64,000 bases of DNA from Helicobacter sp. 'house sparrow 1'. Lineage in GTDB: Bacteria > Campylobacterota > Campylobacteria > Campylobacterales > Helicobacteraceae. Positions 10,976-19,727 of this stretch are shown here, in pieces. The position numbers and the translations under genes were made by a program. The stretch covers positions 62,001 through 126,000 of the forward strand of contig NZ_FZQY01000004.1 in NCBI RefSeq assembly GCF_900199585.1, read 5' to 3'. The notes below the pieces were generated by a model. That model made no database searches, had not been told where the DNA came from, and saw only the letters and a list, made by a program, of their open reading frames with translations. Each line of letters starts with the position of its first letter. Positions within the stretch are counted from its first letter, which is position 1.

Positions 10976-12301
10976 ATGAAGAAGGATAATAAAAAAATGA
11001 GAGGGATTCATGAAGCATACGCTAAAGATCCTCATAAAGCAGATTTAGATATTTTTGGAAGAGAAGTTGATCCAATTACAAGGAGAGGATTTTTAAAAAA
11101 ATCTTCCCTTTTGGCTATGGCTTCAATTATAGGTTCAAATATACCATTTGCAAGTAATATGCCAGGAGGTTTGATGCCTGCTTTATTTGCAAATAGTGAT
11201 GCGCCTTTTAGTTTTCCTGGTAAAGATGGATTGATTTATTTAAATGATAGACCAATTGCTGCTGAAACACCACCTCAATTTCTTGACAGTCCTTTTACCG
11301 AAGCTAAGTATTTTTTCATTAGAAATAATGGAAATGCACCAGATGAAAAGGATTTAGATCCTAAAAACTGGACTTTAGAGATTTCAGGAGAATCTTGTAT
11401 CAAACCTCAAACTTTTACAATTGATGATTTGAAGAAAAAATTTAAAACTTATACTTATGCTTTAACAATTGAGTGTGGAGGTAATAACAGAGCTGAAATA
11501 GTTCCAGCAACAAAGGGAAATCAATGGGAAATGGGAGCTGTTTGTTGCGGAAGATGGACAGGGGTGAGATTAAAAGATGTTCTTGAGTATTGTGGAATTA
11601 AAAAAGATGCTGTTTACATTGGGTATTATGGTGCAGATATACGCCTTGATGGTAATACTGATAAGCATGTTATTTCAAGAGGGGTTCCAATGAGCAAAGC
11701 TCTTGAAGATGAAAGTCTTATTGCTTGGGAGTATGAGGGAGAGCCCATACCTTACATAAATGGGTTTCCTTTAAGACTTGTTATTGGTGGTTGGTCTGCA
11801 AGTGTTTCAGGAAAATGGCTAAAAAAGATTGTAATTCGTAACAAGGTTCATGATGGTGAAAAGATGAATGGACAATCTTATCGTATGCCATGTAATCCTG
11901 TTGCGCCAGGAGAAAAAGTTGAAGATAAAGATATGTGCATCTTAGAATCCATGGTTGTTAAATCACTGATTACTTATCCAGTTTCTGGAATTAAAACCCC
12001 ATTAAATAAACAACTTGATTTAAGAGGAAAGGCTTGGGCAGGCGATCGAAGTGTAAAAGAAGTTTTTGTAAGTATTGATTTTGGAGCAACTTGGAAGAAA
12101 GCAGAACTTAAAAAACCATTAAATAGATTAGCTTGGCAAGAATGGAAAACAACTGTAAAATTCCCAAAAGAGGGTTATTATGAGGTGTGGGCAAGAGCAG
12201 TTGATGATCATGGTGTATCTCAGCCAATGGTGCTTCCAGGTTGGAATCCAAGAGGGTATTTAAATAATGCTTGTCATAGGATTGCTGTTCGCGTAATCTA
12301 A
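10976..12301 (+). CDS. Sulfite dehydrogenase-type molybdoenzyme, Tat-exported (SorA-like)
   Basis: A 441-residue member of the sulfite oxidase family. A twin-arginine motif (RRGFLKKSS, Arg36-Arg37) followed by a hydrophobic stretch indicates folded export to the periplasm. The Mo-pterin domain contains the conserved ligand Cys167 in IECGGNNR, and the GGWSASVSGKWLKKI segment is typical of the family. The C-terminal Mo-co dimerisation domain (from about residue 315) has VSIDFGATWKKAE. A monoheme cytochrome follows 9 bp downstream, the same arrangement as Campylobacter jejuni Cj0005c-Cj0004c, which oxidises sulfite and feeds electrons to cytochrome c. Substrate assignment is by homology. Confidence 0.88.
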   Translation: MKKDNKKMRGIHEAYAKDPHKADLDIFGREVDPITRRGFLKKSSLLAMASIIGSNIPFASNMPGGLMPALFANSDAPFSFPGKDGLIYLNDRPIAAETPPQFLDSPFTEAKYFFIRNNGNAPDEKDLDPKNWTLEISGESCIKPQTFTIDDLKKKFKTYTYALTIECGGNNRAEIVPATKGNQWEMGAVCCGRWTGVRLKDVLEYCGIKKDAVYIGYYGADIRLDGNTDKHVISRGVPMSKALEDESLIAWEYEGEPIPYINGFPLRLVIGGWSASVSGKWLKKIVIRNKVHDGEKMNGQSYRMPCNPVAPGEKVEDKDMCILESMVVKSLITYPVSGIKTPLNKQLDLRGKAWAGDRSVKEVFVSIDFGATWKKAELKKPLNRLAWQEWKTTVKFPKEGYYEVWARAVDDHGVSQPMVLPGWNPRGYLNNACHRIAVRVI

Positions 12302-12310
12302 AGGAATGTT

Positions 12311-12640
12311 ATGAAAAAAGTATTTTTTATTTTAGTTTTTAGCATAATGGGTTATGCGGTTGAAATAGATCAAGAGACGGGGTTAAAAATTGCTGATGGT
12401 TTTGAAGAAGTAAAGACTAATTGCACTGTGTGCCATTCTGCACAACTTTTTACAAAAGCAAAAGGAAATCGTGAAGAATGGCTTGCATCAATTCGATGGA
12501 TGCAAGCTACTCAAGGGCTTTGGGAATTTGATCCTAAAACAGAAGATATAATACTTAACTATCTTTCTACTAATTATCCTCAAACTAATGATTCTAAAAG
12601 AAGACCTTTGCTTAAGGATAAATATTTACCAACAAAATAA
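12311..12640 (+). CDS. Periplasmic monoheme cytochrome c (SorB-like)
   Basis: A 109-residue protein with a signal peptide (MKKVFFILVFSIMGYAVE) and a single CTVCH heme c motif at residues 38-42. Met64, within the IRWMQ segment, is a likely axial ligand. It lies 9 bp after the SorA-like molybdoenzyme, so the two are very probably co-translated and the cytochrome is the electron acceptor subunit. The gene is followed by a stable stem-loop. Confidence 0.87.
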   Translation: MKKVFFILVFSIMGYAVEIDQETGLKIADGFEEVKTNCTVCHSAQLFTKAKGNREEWLASIRWMQATQGLWEFDPKTEDIILNYLSTNYPQTNDSKRRPLLKDKYLPTK

Positions 12641-12657
12641 TTTAAATAATCTTTATA

Positions 12658-12692
12658 ATTTGTAAGATTCTGATAATCCAGATCTTACAAAT
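12658..12692 (+). terminator. Stem-loop after sorAB
   Basis: ATTTGTAAGAT and ATCTTACAAAT form a perfect 11-bp stem, extended inward by CTG/CAG with one bulged T. The U-tract is poor (AGTTGTT follows), so it may be a weak terminator or an mRNA 3'-end protector. Confidence 0.6.
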
Positions 12693-12746
12693 AGTTGTTA
12701 AAATTCAAAATTAATTTTTCTAGGAAGCTTCCAAAGAAAGGTGTAT

Positions 12747-13208
12747 ATGATAGAAAAGAGCATTCAATCTTTTGATACAAGAACTTTAACCATGTCTATT
12801 TTAGTAAGTCCTTCTATGTCTAATTTTAGTGGGGTGATGCATGGAGGAGAATTATTAAAGTTATTGGATCAAGTTGCTTATACATGTGCGACAAGATATT
12901 GTGGGGTGGGTGTTGTTACAATGGCTGTTGATAGCGTAATTTTCAAGCAACCAATTCCAATAGGTTCCTTACTAACTTTTTTAGCAAGTGTAAATTATAC
13001 CGGGAAAACAAGTTGTGAAGTTGGCATCAAAGTTATTAGTGAAGATATTAAAAGTAAAGTTGTTCAACATTGTAATAGTTGTTATTTTACGATGGTGGCC
13101 ATTGAAAATGGTAAAAAAGTTCCAGTTCCACAGTTTAAACCTGAAACAGAGACACAAAAGCGTAGATGGGACAATGCTATATTAAGAAGAAAGAGACTAC
13201 AGAAGTAG
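12747..13208 (+). CDS. Acyl-CoA thioesterase, hotdog fold (YciA/ACOT type)
   Basis: A 153-residue hotdog-fold protein. The segment NFSGVMHGGELLKLLDQVAYTCATRY has the family's GxxHGGxxLxxxDxxA pattern with the catalytic Asp, and a second strand region reads DSVIFKQPIPIGSLLTF. The basic C-terminus (RRWDNAILRRKRLQK) is typical of the YciA group. Such enzymes hydrolyse acyl-CoAs to free acids. ATG 12747 is chosen because AGAAAGG lies 6 nt upstream; an in-frame GTG at 12741 would be too close. The 3' end overlaps the convergent coiled-coil gene by 12 bp. Confidence 0.88.
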   Translation: MIEKSIQSFDTRTLTMSILVSPSMSNFSGVMHGGELLKLLDQVAYTCATRYCGVGVVTMAVDSVIFKQPIPIGSLLTFLASVNYTGKTSCEVGIKVISEDIKSKVVQHCNSCYFTMVAIENGKKVPVPQFKPETETQKRRWDNAILRRKRLQK

Positions 13209-13802
13209 ATTCTCTAGGCTTTCTTCTTGCATATAAATTTTTATAAAATTTTGTGATTCTTCTTGGATGTCTTTGTTTCCATAATAATCTAAAAATATTT
13301 CTTTATCAACTTGTGTAAGATAAATAATTCCAATGATTTCTTCTTTTTTCTTTTTAAAACAAAGCTCAATATATTTATAAAAAGTCTTTCCAATAGTTAA
13401 AAGATCCCTTTTTGTCTTTGATATTAATCCATAAAGTGGTATTTTTTCTTGGATAAAACAATTATTTTGATAAAGATGATATTGAAGAGTTGGGATACTG
13501 CTATTTTTAATAAATTTTTGCTCAATATTGATGCCAAAAATAAGATCTTTTTGTGATTTTATATTAAAGGATTTGAGATACTCTTGAAGACTGATATGGC
13601 TTTTTTCAAAATTATTTTCAGAATTAATTAAAAAATTAAGCAAGCTATCCACATTTTTGTTTAGTTGTTCAATTTTTGCATTTGTTTGTTCAAAAATATT
13701 TTTTTGATTTGCAATTTCTACACAGGCTCGGTTAAACATACTCTCCAGGGTTTGAATATAGCTTTTTTGTTCATTGATAATCTTTTCGTAATCCTTTTTC
13801 AT
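13197..13802 (-). CDS. Uncharacterised coiled-coil protein coupled to pdxA
   Basis: A 201-residue protein I do not recognise. The first ~75 residues (EQKSYIQTLESMF...QLNKNVDSLLNFLINSENNFEK) are strongly heptad-like and predict a coiled coil. The rest is a mixed alpha/beta C-terminal domain with a basic stretch (CFKKKKEEI) and an acidic tail. There is no signal peptide or membrane segment, so it is probably cytoplasmic. The start codon overlaps the pdxA stop by 4 bp with AAGGA just upstream, so translation is coupled to pdxA. A role in vitamin B6 synthesis is not implied by any visible motif. Confidence 0.75.
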   Translation of the reverse strand: MKKDYEKIINEQKSYIQTLESMFNRACVEIANQKNIFEQTNAKIEQLNKNVDSLLNFLINSENNFEKSHISLQEYLKSFNIKSQKDLIFGINIEQKFIKNSSIPTLQYHLYQNNCFIQEKIPLYGLISKTKRDLLTIGKTFYKYIELCFKKKKEEIIGIIYLTQVDKEIFLDYYGNKDIQEESQNFIKIYMQEESLENLLL

Positions 13803-14719
13803 TGTTTATCCTTAAGTTTTATCCCTAAAAGTATAGCATTGATATAACTTTGTATGTCAGCTAAATTTTTATAGGCAATATCAAACCCTACTCCGTGATC
13901 TACGGAGGTTCTAAGAATAGGTATATTTAATGTCACATTAATACTTTGAGAAAAATAGAGTGCCTTTAGTGGAGCAAGTCCAATATCATGATAAAAGGCT
14001 ATATAATATTTATATTTTTTTCTTTGAGAAGGAGTAAAAGCAGAATCTGCACTGATGGGACCTTGAAAAATTTCATGCTTTAGATCATAATTTACTTCAT
14101 CTATTGTTTCTTTAATGATAAAGTCTTCTTTTCCAATGATTCCATTATCACCACAATGAGGATTCAAGCCCAAAACAGCAATATTTTTTTCTTTAATGCA
14201 TTTATAAAAATCTAAAAAAAATTTTTTTAGATTTTCTTTTTTGATAAGCGTGCTTACTTTATTGAGTGGAATATGATCTGAAAAAAGAGCAACAAACATT
14301 TCTTCGCAACCAAGCATCATAATTCCATCTTTTTGATAACGCTCCCTAAGATAGTCTGTATGTCCAATGTTTTCAATTCCAGCTTCTTTCCAAGCAAATT
14401 TATGTATGGGTAATGTAGTGATAAAATCTACCAGTCCACTATCTGCTAAATCACAAGCCATTAAAAAGCTAGAATAACTATAAAGTCCAGAATCCGCACA
14501 GATTTTTCCAACATTTATTGATGGAATTTTTGTATTTAAATCTATGAAATTCGCTTTAGCTGGAAAATCTAAATTTAATTTTTTTGCAATCTCTTGTAAC
14601 AATTCCTTATGAATACAATAAAAAGGCTGACAATACTTTTCAATAATATGATGAGATTTTAATAAAATCTCAGGCCCAATCCCATTGATATCCCCAACAC
14701 AAATAGCAACCTTATACAT
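13799..14719 (-). CDS. pdxA: 4-hydroxythreonine-4-phosphate dehydrogenase
   Basis: A 306-residue enzyme of the DXP-dependent pyridoxal phosphate pathway that oxidises 4-phosphohydroxy-L-threonine. Typical features are the N-terminal GDINGIGPEI, the central GHTDYLRERY with its metal-binding His, LNPHCGDNGIIG, YHDIGLAPLKAL with a second metal His, and RTSVDHGVGFDIAY with the third. PdxJ, the next enzyme of the route, is encoded 62 bp upstream on the same strand. The SD is AGAGGA. Confidence 0.95.
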   Translation of the reverse strand: MYKVAICVGDINGIGPEILLKSHHIIEKYCQPFYCIHKELLQEIAKKLNLDFPAKANFIDLNTKIPSINVGKICADSGLYSYSSFLMACDLADSGLVDFITTLPIHKFAWKEAGIENIGHTDYLRERYQKDGIMMLGCEEMFVALFSDHIPLNKVSTLIKKENLKKFFLDFYKCIKEKNIAVLGLNPHCGDNGIIGKEDFIIKETIDEVNYDLKHEIFQGPISADSAFTPSQRKKYKYYIAFYHDIGLAPLKALYFSQSINVTLNIPILRTSVDHGVGFDIAYKNLADIQSYINAILLGIKLKDKQ

Positions 14720-14781
14720 TAAATTCCTCTAATGATTTTTACCAATTGTTACAATTAAAACTATCTTCATATTTAAAAAGT

Positions 14782-15549
14782 TTAGTTGATTAAATCCAAC
14801 ATATCTTTTATTGCTTTTTCTAGTCCTACAAACACGGATTTTGCGATGATACTTTGACCGATATTAAGTTCTTCAATTTCAGAAATTTTTGCAATTTCTT
14901 TCACATTGAGATAATTGAGTCCATGCCCTGCACAGACATAAAGTCCTAAATCTTTTGATTTTTTAACAATGGTTTTAATTTCTCTTATTGCATCATCTAG
15001 TAAGGATTTTAAGTCTTTGTCTTCTAGGCTTTTTATACTATTTGGAGTTCTCTTAAGATTACTATAAAGCATCAAAAAAATATTTGCATATTTTCCAGTA
15101 TGAATTTCTATACCATTAGCTTTATACTCCTTAGAAAGTTCTATAGATTCTAAGCAAGGGTCTATGAAAGTTGTTACGAGTATATTTTGACTCTGAAATA
15201 ATTTTATTACATCTTTAATTTTTATATGAGTCATAGACAAACCTCCCTCTGTAGTAACCTCTTCTCTTTTTTCCGGAACCAAGGTTACTTTATAGGGTTT
15301 TTGATTACAAATAAAATCAACAATCTCATCATTGATAGAACATTCAATATTTACAGGAAGAGGAGAGGATTGAATAATTCTTTTTACATCAAGATCATTA
15401 ATATGTCTTCTATCCTCACGCAAGTGAATAGTAATTTGTGAAACTCCTGTATTCTTTGCAATAAAAATAGCCTCTAATGGATCGGGATCATTGATTTTTC
15501 TGGCTTCTCTAAGAGTTGCTATGTGATCGATATTTAGTCCAAGTCTCAT
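14782..15549 (-). CDS. pdxJ: Pyridoxine 5'-phosphate synthase
   Basis: A 255-residue TIM-barrel enzyme that condenses 3-amino-2-oxopropyl phosphate with deoxyxylulose 5-phosphate. Conserved sequences are the N-terminal LGLNIDHIATLREAR, HLREDRRHIND, the catalytic Glu in NIECSIN, VTLVPEKREEVTTEGG, and VCAGHGLNYLNV near the end. It is first in a pdxJ-pdxA-coiled-coil cluster. ATG has AAGGA upstream. The DUF354 gene ends only 9 bp before it, so the transcript may start further up, at fbp. Confidence 0.96.
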   Translation of the reverse strand: MRLGLNIDHIATLREARKINDPDPLEAIFIAKNTGVSQITIHLREDRRHINDLDVKRIIQSSPLPVNIECSINDEIVDFICNQKPYKVTLVPEKREEVTTEGGLSMTHIKIKDVIKLFQSQNILVTTFIDPCLESIELSKEYKANGIEIHTGKYANIFLMLYSNLKRTPNSIKSLEDKDLKSLLDDAIREIKTIVKKSKDLGLYVCAGHGLNYLNVKEIAKISEIEELNIGQSIIAKSVFVGLEKAIKDMLDLIN

Positions 15550-15558
15550 TCTTTTTCC

Positions 15559-16632
15559 TTAATAATAAAATCTCTTTTTTATTTCCAAAAATATCTTTTC
15601 AAAAGTAGCTTCTTCTTTCTCAAAAAAAGATTGATTGTTTTTTCTTTTAAAACCAGAAGTGATATATTTTTTTACTATGCTTAAAACTTCTTGCGCATTT
15701 TTACAATGATACATTAATTTGTTATCTAATAAATATTTGTCGTGGAATAAAAAAAGAGATCGTGTGGATATTGTAGGAATTCCAAGATAGCAGGATTCTA
15801 GATTCATTGTTCCACCACCACCTATTAGCATATCAATAAAGGGATAAAAATCTTGAGGTGGAAGTTTGTTTTCCAGGATTGTTAGATTTTTTGTATCAGA
15901 AAACTGATTTTTTAAATCATCAATTCCATATCTTGGCATTAGTACTAAATTTACTTCAAGATTTTGTAATAAGCCAATACAATCATAAATAATTGGATTT
16001 TTTTCTTTAACATAGTGGGCTTTGTATTCTTCTTCTCTAATTAAAATTGTGGGTTTTGTATCATCTAATTTATATCTTTTTCTAAAATCATTACCAGCAG
16101 GAAGATTTTTTAACCAAATAGCCACATCAATGAAATTGTAGGGAATAATATTTTTGGGTTCTATTCCTAGATTACTATAGCATTTTTCAGGAACTACAAA
16201 AGGTCTAAAAATCAAGTTGCTTAGGGGCAGGGTAAGCTTTGCTACGACAGTAGTTTTATCTGTTGAAAAAAAGTTGCTTGCCAATGGGGTATCAGAAAAT
16301 TGAATAATGGGAATTCCTAGTGCAAATGCGGTTTGAGTTCCCTCTACACTTACACCTGTGATAAAAATTTTTGGAATCCCAGTCTTTTGAAATAGTTTTA
16401 AAAAATCTTTTTGTCTCTTCAATCTTGAGTTAAATTTATCAAGCTTGCTCGCCCCTCCATAACTTCCCAATGATATTGCTTCAATTTGAAATAATTTTAA
16501 GAGTTTATAACACTCATTGTAATCTTTAGATTTTCTAGTAGTGATAACCACCTCATCAAGATTTTTTAATAAAGGGATGAGATTTTTAAAAAACAAAACA
16601 TATTTTGGATCAGTAATATCTAACCAAATCAA
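15559..16632 (-). CDS. DUF354 family protein (GT-B-like fold)
   Basis: A 357-residue protein with the DUF354 signature: an N-terminal MIWLDITDPKYVLFFKNLI segment and the C-terminal sugar-nucleotide-like loop MLIGGGGTMNLESCYLGIPTIS. The family resembles GT-B glycosyltransferases and UDP-GlcNAc epimerases and is often found in surface-polysaccharide loci, but the reaction is not established. It starts with TTG in a 4-bp TTGA overlap with the stop of the small Cys protein, with GGGGA upstream, so it is coupled to that gene. No signal peptide is present. Confidence 0.8.
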   Translation of the reverse strand: MIWLDITDPKYVLFFKNLIPLLKNLDEVVITTRKSKDYNECYKLLKLFQIEAISLGSYGGASKLDKFNSRLKRQKDFLKLFQKTGIPKIFITGVSVEGTQTAFALGIPIIQFSDTPLASNFFSTDKTTVVAKLTLPLSNLIFRPFVVPEKCYSNLGIEPKNIIPYNFIDVAIWLKNLPAGNDFRKRYKLDDTKPTILIREEEYKAHYVKEKNPIIYDCIGLLQNLEVNLVLMPRYGIDDLKNQFSDTKNLTILENKLPPQDFYPFIDMLIGGGGTMNLESCYLGIPTISTRSLFLFHDKYLLDNKLMYHCKNAQEVLSIVKKYITSGFKRKNNQSFFEKEEATFEKIFLEIKKRFYY

Positions 16633-16823
16633 AATTCAAAATCCCCATCTTTTCCTTTATTCATGCTTTCATACACAGCCTTGACATATTCTTCTCTTGT
16701 TTGACAATCTAAAACCTTCTCACATTCCAAACAAGACTTTTTGCCTTTATTTTTTTGACATTCTTGAAGGAGCTCTAATTTTTTGTCCAAATTTAATACA
16801 TAAGAATCTAAAGGTGTATTCAC
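16629..16823 (-). CDS. Small conserved Cys-containing protein
   Basis: A 64-residue protein of unknown function. It has three cysteines in KKSCLECEKVLDCQTREEY plus one at residue 22 (LLQECQKNKGKK), a pattern that could bind a metal. It is highly charged and has no signal or membrane segment. It starts with GTG directly after the fbp stop (AAGGA upstream) and overlaps the DUF354 start by 4 bp, so it is held tightly within an fbp-led operon. This layout strongly supports a real gene despite its size. Confidence 0.78.
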   Translation of the reverse strand: MNTPLDSYVLNLDKKLELLQECQKNKGKKSCLECEKVLDCQTREEYVKAVYESMNKGKDGDFEF

Positions 16824-17660
16824 TCAATTTTCCTTGAAAAATGATTTTAATTTCTGAATTTCTTGTTTGCTACCAAAATAGCAGGGAGTAGTCTCATGAA
16901 GACTATTGCAAGGCAAATCCAATAATCTTTGCTTGCCATCAATTGCTTCACCACCACAAAGTTCAAACAAATGAGCAAATGGAAAAACCTCAAAGAGTTT
17001 TCTTAGTTTTCCCTCTTTTGCATCACTTGTTGAGGGATAGCTAAATAATCCCCCTCCTTTGATAAGTATCTGGTGCAAGTCAGGAACCATTCCTCCAGAA
17101 TACCTTAATCGATAGCCTTCATTAAAAAGTGATTGGATAAAAGCTCTATGCGAATTGCTCCAATTTTTTTGAGTTCCACCTGTTGCATTGATTTTTCCTT
17201 TCTCTTTTAAACTAAAGGGTGTTTTCTCTTTCCAGTTCTCTCCATCAAAGGATAAGTGAGTAATTTTTGTATCTCCAAAAACAATTTCTAGTCTTGGACC
17301 ATATATAATATAAGCACTAGCCTTGAGATTTTTAGCATCAAATTCCTTGGTATAGATTCCAAAAATTGAGCCTATGCTTAAATTGCTATCAAAGAGACTA
17401 GAACCATCTAATGGATCATAGGCAATAAGATAATCCCCACTTTCTTTTAAAATAGCCTCTTTTTTTTCCTCACTACAAACACCCTTGATAGAATCCAAAC
17501 TTAAAAGCTTTTTTTCAATAATTTTATCAGCCATTACATCAACTTGTAATTGTTGATCACCACTGCTATTACTACTTTCAAGATAATTTGTATCTGATTT
17601 CAACAATAAGATTTGAATTTCTTGAGCAATTTCCTTAAGCAAACAAAAAACTTTTTGCAT
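16824..17660 (-). CDS. fbp: Class I fructose-1,6-bisphosphatase
   Basis: A 278-residue gluconeogenic phosphatase converting fructose-1,6-bisphosphate to fructose-6-phosphate. The metal-binding motif DPLDGSS is at 82-88, preceded by CSEEKKE, which supplies acidic metal ligands. RYSGGMVPDLHQIL and the GGEAIDG loop match class I FBPase. The length is slightly short compared with ~330 residues in enterobacteria but usual for this group. It is divergent from rpe across a 40 bp core gap. The SD is AAGG. Confidence 0.95.
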   Translation of the reverse strand: MQKVFCLLKEIAQEIQILLLKSDTNYLESSNSSGDQQLQVDVMADKIIEKKLLSLDSIKGVCSEEKKEAILKESGDYLIAYDPLDGSSLFDSNLSIGSIFGIYTKEFDAKNLKASAYIIYGPRLEIVFGDTKITHLSFDGENWKEKTPFSLKEKGKINATGGTQKNWSNSHRAFIQSLFNEGYRLRYSGGMVPDLHQILIKGGGLFSYPSTSDAKEGKLRKLFEVFPFAHLFELCGGEAIDGKQRLLDLPCNSLHETTPCYFGSKQEIQKLKSFFKEN

Positions 17661-17742
17661 TTTTTTACCTTAAATTTTTTACTTAAATTATATCTTAATT
17701 ATGTTTTATGCTATCCTTTGGAAAAACTTTAGGATATTTTCT

Positions 17743-18381
17743 ATGTTGGTTGCCCCTAGTATTTTGTCTGCAAATTTTTTAAGACTAGAAGAAGAAATAA
17801 AAAGTATCTGTGAGGCTGGTGCAGATTTTATTCATATTGATATTATGGATGGCCATTTTGTTCCCAATCTTACTTTTGGTCCAGTAGTTTTAAAGGGAGT
17901 TAAAGAAGTAGCCACTAAGCCACTAGATATACATCTTATGGTAGAAAACTTACCATTTTTTATTGATTTATTTGCTCCATTAAAACCAAAGTATATGAGC
18001 GTGCATATTGAAGAGACAAAGCACCTGCATCGTATAATTCAGCAAATTAGGGATTATGATATTTCTCCAGCAGTTGTTTTAAATCCTCATACAAGTGAAG
18101 AAACTCTAAGATATATTATTCAAGATATTGATATGGTTCTTTTAATGAGTGTTAATCCTGGATTTGGAGGGCAAGAATTTATTCCTAGTGTGCTAGAAAA
18201 AGCTAAAAGATTAAAAGAATTAATCTATAACAAAAACCCAGATTGTTTGATTGAAGTTGATGGTGGGGTTAGCAATAAAAATATTCTTGATTTAAAGCAA
18301 TGTGGTGTTGATATTGTTGTTGCAGGGAGCTATATTTTTTCTCAAAAAGATTACACAAAGGCTATTTCTTCTTTACGCTAA
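17743..18381 (+). CDS. rpe: Ribulose-phosphate 3-epimerase
   Basis: A 212-residue TIM-barrel epimerase of the pentose phosphate pathway. MLVAPSILSANFLRLEEEI, HIDIMDGHFVPNLTFGP (metal His/Asp), HLMVENL, MSVNPGFGGQEFIP and EVDGGVSNKNI are all present. An in-frame ATG at 17701 would add 14 residues. ATG 17743 is preferred because family members start at the APSILSA strand and AGGA lies 8 nt upstream. The exonuclease gene starts directly after the stop codon. Confidence 0.96.
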   Translation: MLVAPSILSANFLRLEEEIKSICEAGADFIHIDIMDGHFVPNLTFGPVVLKGVKEVATKPLDIHLMVENLPFFIDLFAPLKPKYMSVHIEETKHLHRIIQQIRDYDISPAVVLNPHTSEETLRYIIQDIDMVLLMSVNPGFGGQEFIPSVLEKAKRLKELIYNKNPDCLIEVDGGVSNKNILDLKQCGVDIVVAGSYIFSQKDYTKAISSLR

Positions 18382-19128
18382 ATGATTTACAATAAGGTTT
18401 ATTCAAAGTTTCAAAAAAATAAGGTTACAAGGCAATCCTTTTTAGATTATATGAAGGAGTATTTGCATCTTGATGATAGCAGTTTGGTATTAGAAGTTTT
18501 AAAAGGATTGGGTTTTTGGTTTTTAGATCGGGGTGATTTTTTTGAACTAGGGACTTCTTATCAAGATATTGAAACTGCAACTTTTTGTTTTGTGGATATT
18601 GAAACAACAGGTTCAAAGCCCTTTCAATCTCAAATTATAGAAATAGGGGCAATTAAATATTGTAATGGAAAAATAATAGATAATTTCCAAACGCTTGTAT
18701 ATGCAGATTTCGTGCCAGATAGTATTGTAGAATTAACAGGAATTAATACACAAATGTTAAAAGATGCTCCTAGAGAAAAACAAGTTTTAAGTGACTTTAG
18801 GGACTTTTTAGGGAATAGTGTTTTTGTAGCACATAATGTTAATTTTGATTATTCTTTCATAAGCAAAAGAAATGAGGTATATGGGAATATTGGTTTATTA
18901 AACCCTAGATTATGTACAGTTGAGCTTTCAAAAAAAGCAATTTTGTCTTTACGACACTCCCTTGCTTATTTAAATAAGTTTTTGGGTATCAATATCCCAG
19001 ATAATCATAGAGCATACTCTGATGCATTGGCTTGTCTTAGGGTATTTGAGATAGCAAAGTTAAGCTTACCTAGTGATGTAAGAAGTGTTCAAGACCTTAT
19101 AGAATTTTCAAGAGGAAAGAGGTTTTAA
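18382..19128 (+). CDS. DnaQ-like 3'-5' exonuclease (DEDDh)
   Basis: A 248-residue protein with an N-terminal region of ~65 residues and then a DEDDh exonuclease domain. Exo I is FVDIETTG (Asp and Glu, near residue 71), Exo II is AHNVNFDYSF, and Exo III is HRAYSDALACL. It resembles the epsilon proofreading subunit of DNA polymerase III. In this phylum the proteins next to rpe are usually annotated dnaQ, but whether it is the true epsilon subunit cannot be shown here. It abuts rpe with no gap and ends in a strong hairpin. Confidence 0.88.
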   Translation: MIYNKVYSKFQKNKVTRQSFLDYMKEYLHLDDSSLVLEVLKGLGFWFLDRGDFFELGTSYQDIETATFCFVDIETTGSKPFQSQIIEIGAIKYCNGKIIDNFQTLVYADFVPDSIVELTGINTQMLKDAPREKQVLSDFRDFLGNSVFVAHNVNFDYSFISKRNEVYGNIGLLNPRLCTVELSKKAILSLRHSLAYLNKFLGINIPDNHRAYSDALACLRVFEIAKLSLPSDVRSVQDLIEFSRGKRF

Positions 19129-19158
19129 CCCTAAGATTTTGTGGTCTTAGGGTTAAAA
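19123..19158. terminator. Bidirectional terminator between exonuclease gene and zinc-ribbon gene
   Basis: TTTTAACCCTAAGA (19123-19136) and its exact complement at 19145-19158 form a 14-bp stem with an 8-nt loop. T-rich sequence follows on the plus strand. The left arm contains the TAA stop of the exonuclease. Confidence 0.8.
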
Positions 19159-19160
19159 AA

Positions 19161-19418
19161 TTATTTTTGATTTAAAATACCCAAAACCGCAACAGCATGA
19201 GGAGTCATTGCCCCGCACTTATTGCAAACAGTATACACCGCTGGTACATATGGACTATTGATGCTTACATTGCCATCAATTTTATTTTGAAGCATAAGAT
19301 TCCCAAAACCTGGTGCAATTCCTAAATCCTTACCTCCACAAGATGGACAAACTAGCTTTGCCCCCTTTTCCTTTAGTGTTTCTAAAATACTTTCAGGTGT
19401 GATGCTTACATCTGCCAT
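19161..19418 (-). CDS. Small zinc-ribbon protein, unknown function
   Basis: An 85-residue protein with two CxxC-type knuckles (LVCPSCGGKD and YTVCNKCGAM) separated by about 40 residues, which predicts one zinc ribbon. No other domain is visible. ATG 19418 is chosen because AAGGAG lies 6 nt upstream; an in-frame TTG at 19424 touches the Shine-Dalgarno. It stands alone and converges on the exonuclease gene. Confidence 0.77.
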   Translation of the reverse strand: MADVSITPESILETLKEKGAKLVCPSCGGKDLGIAPGFGNLMLQNKIDGNVSINSPYVPAVYTVCNKCGAMTPHAVAVLGILNQK

Positions 19419-19727
19419 CTGCAACTCCTTGCTTTTAAATTTAGATTTTATATTAAGACTATATTATACTTCAACTTTCTAATATTAATAATTTTTTTGC
19501 TGGATTAGATCAAAGTTTAGAAAAGCTTCAAGATTAAAAATCAGAGATATTGCAACCAGGCTAATAGTCAAATATTGCTTTAACAATCAGATATTCTTAA
19601 CTTTGTTTTTGGTAAAATTTATTTTTCTTACGAAGCTTAGAAATAGAGCTAAATCTGGGTAAAGCTTTGGACTTTTCTTGGGATTTTTTTGTTTCATTTT
19701 AGCTTAGATTTATAGAAAGGAGCAGAG
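19419..19727. promoter_or_regulatory. Divergent control region upstream of pta-ackA
   Basis: A 309 bp AT-rich gap between the divergent zinc-ribbon gene and pta. A candidate -10 for pta is TAAAAT at 19613-19618, preceded by the T-rich CTTTGTTTTT, which would leave a ~100 nt leader. No convincing open reading frame, riboswitch or repeat was seen. Confidence 0.35.
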
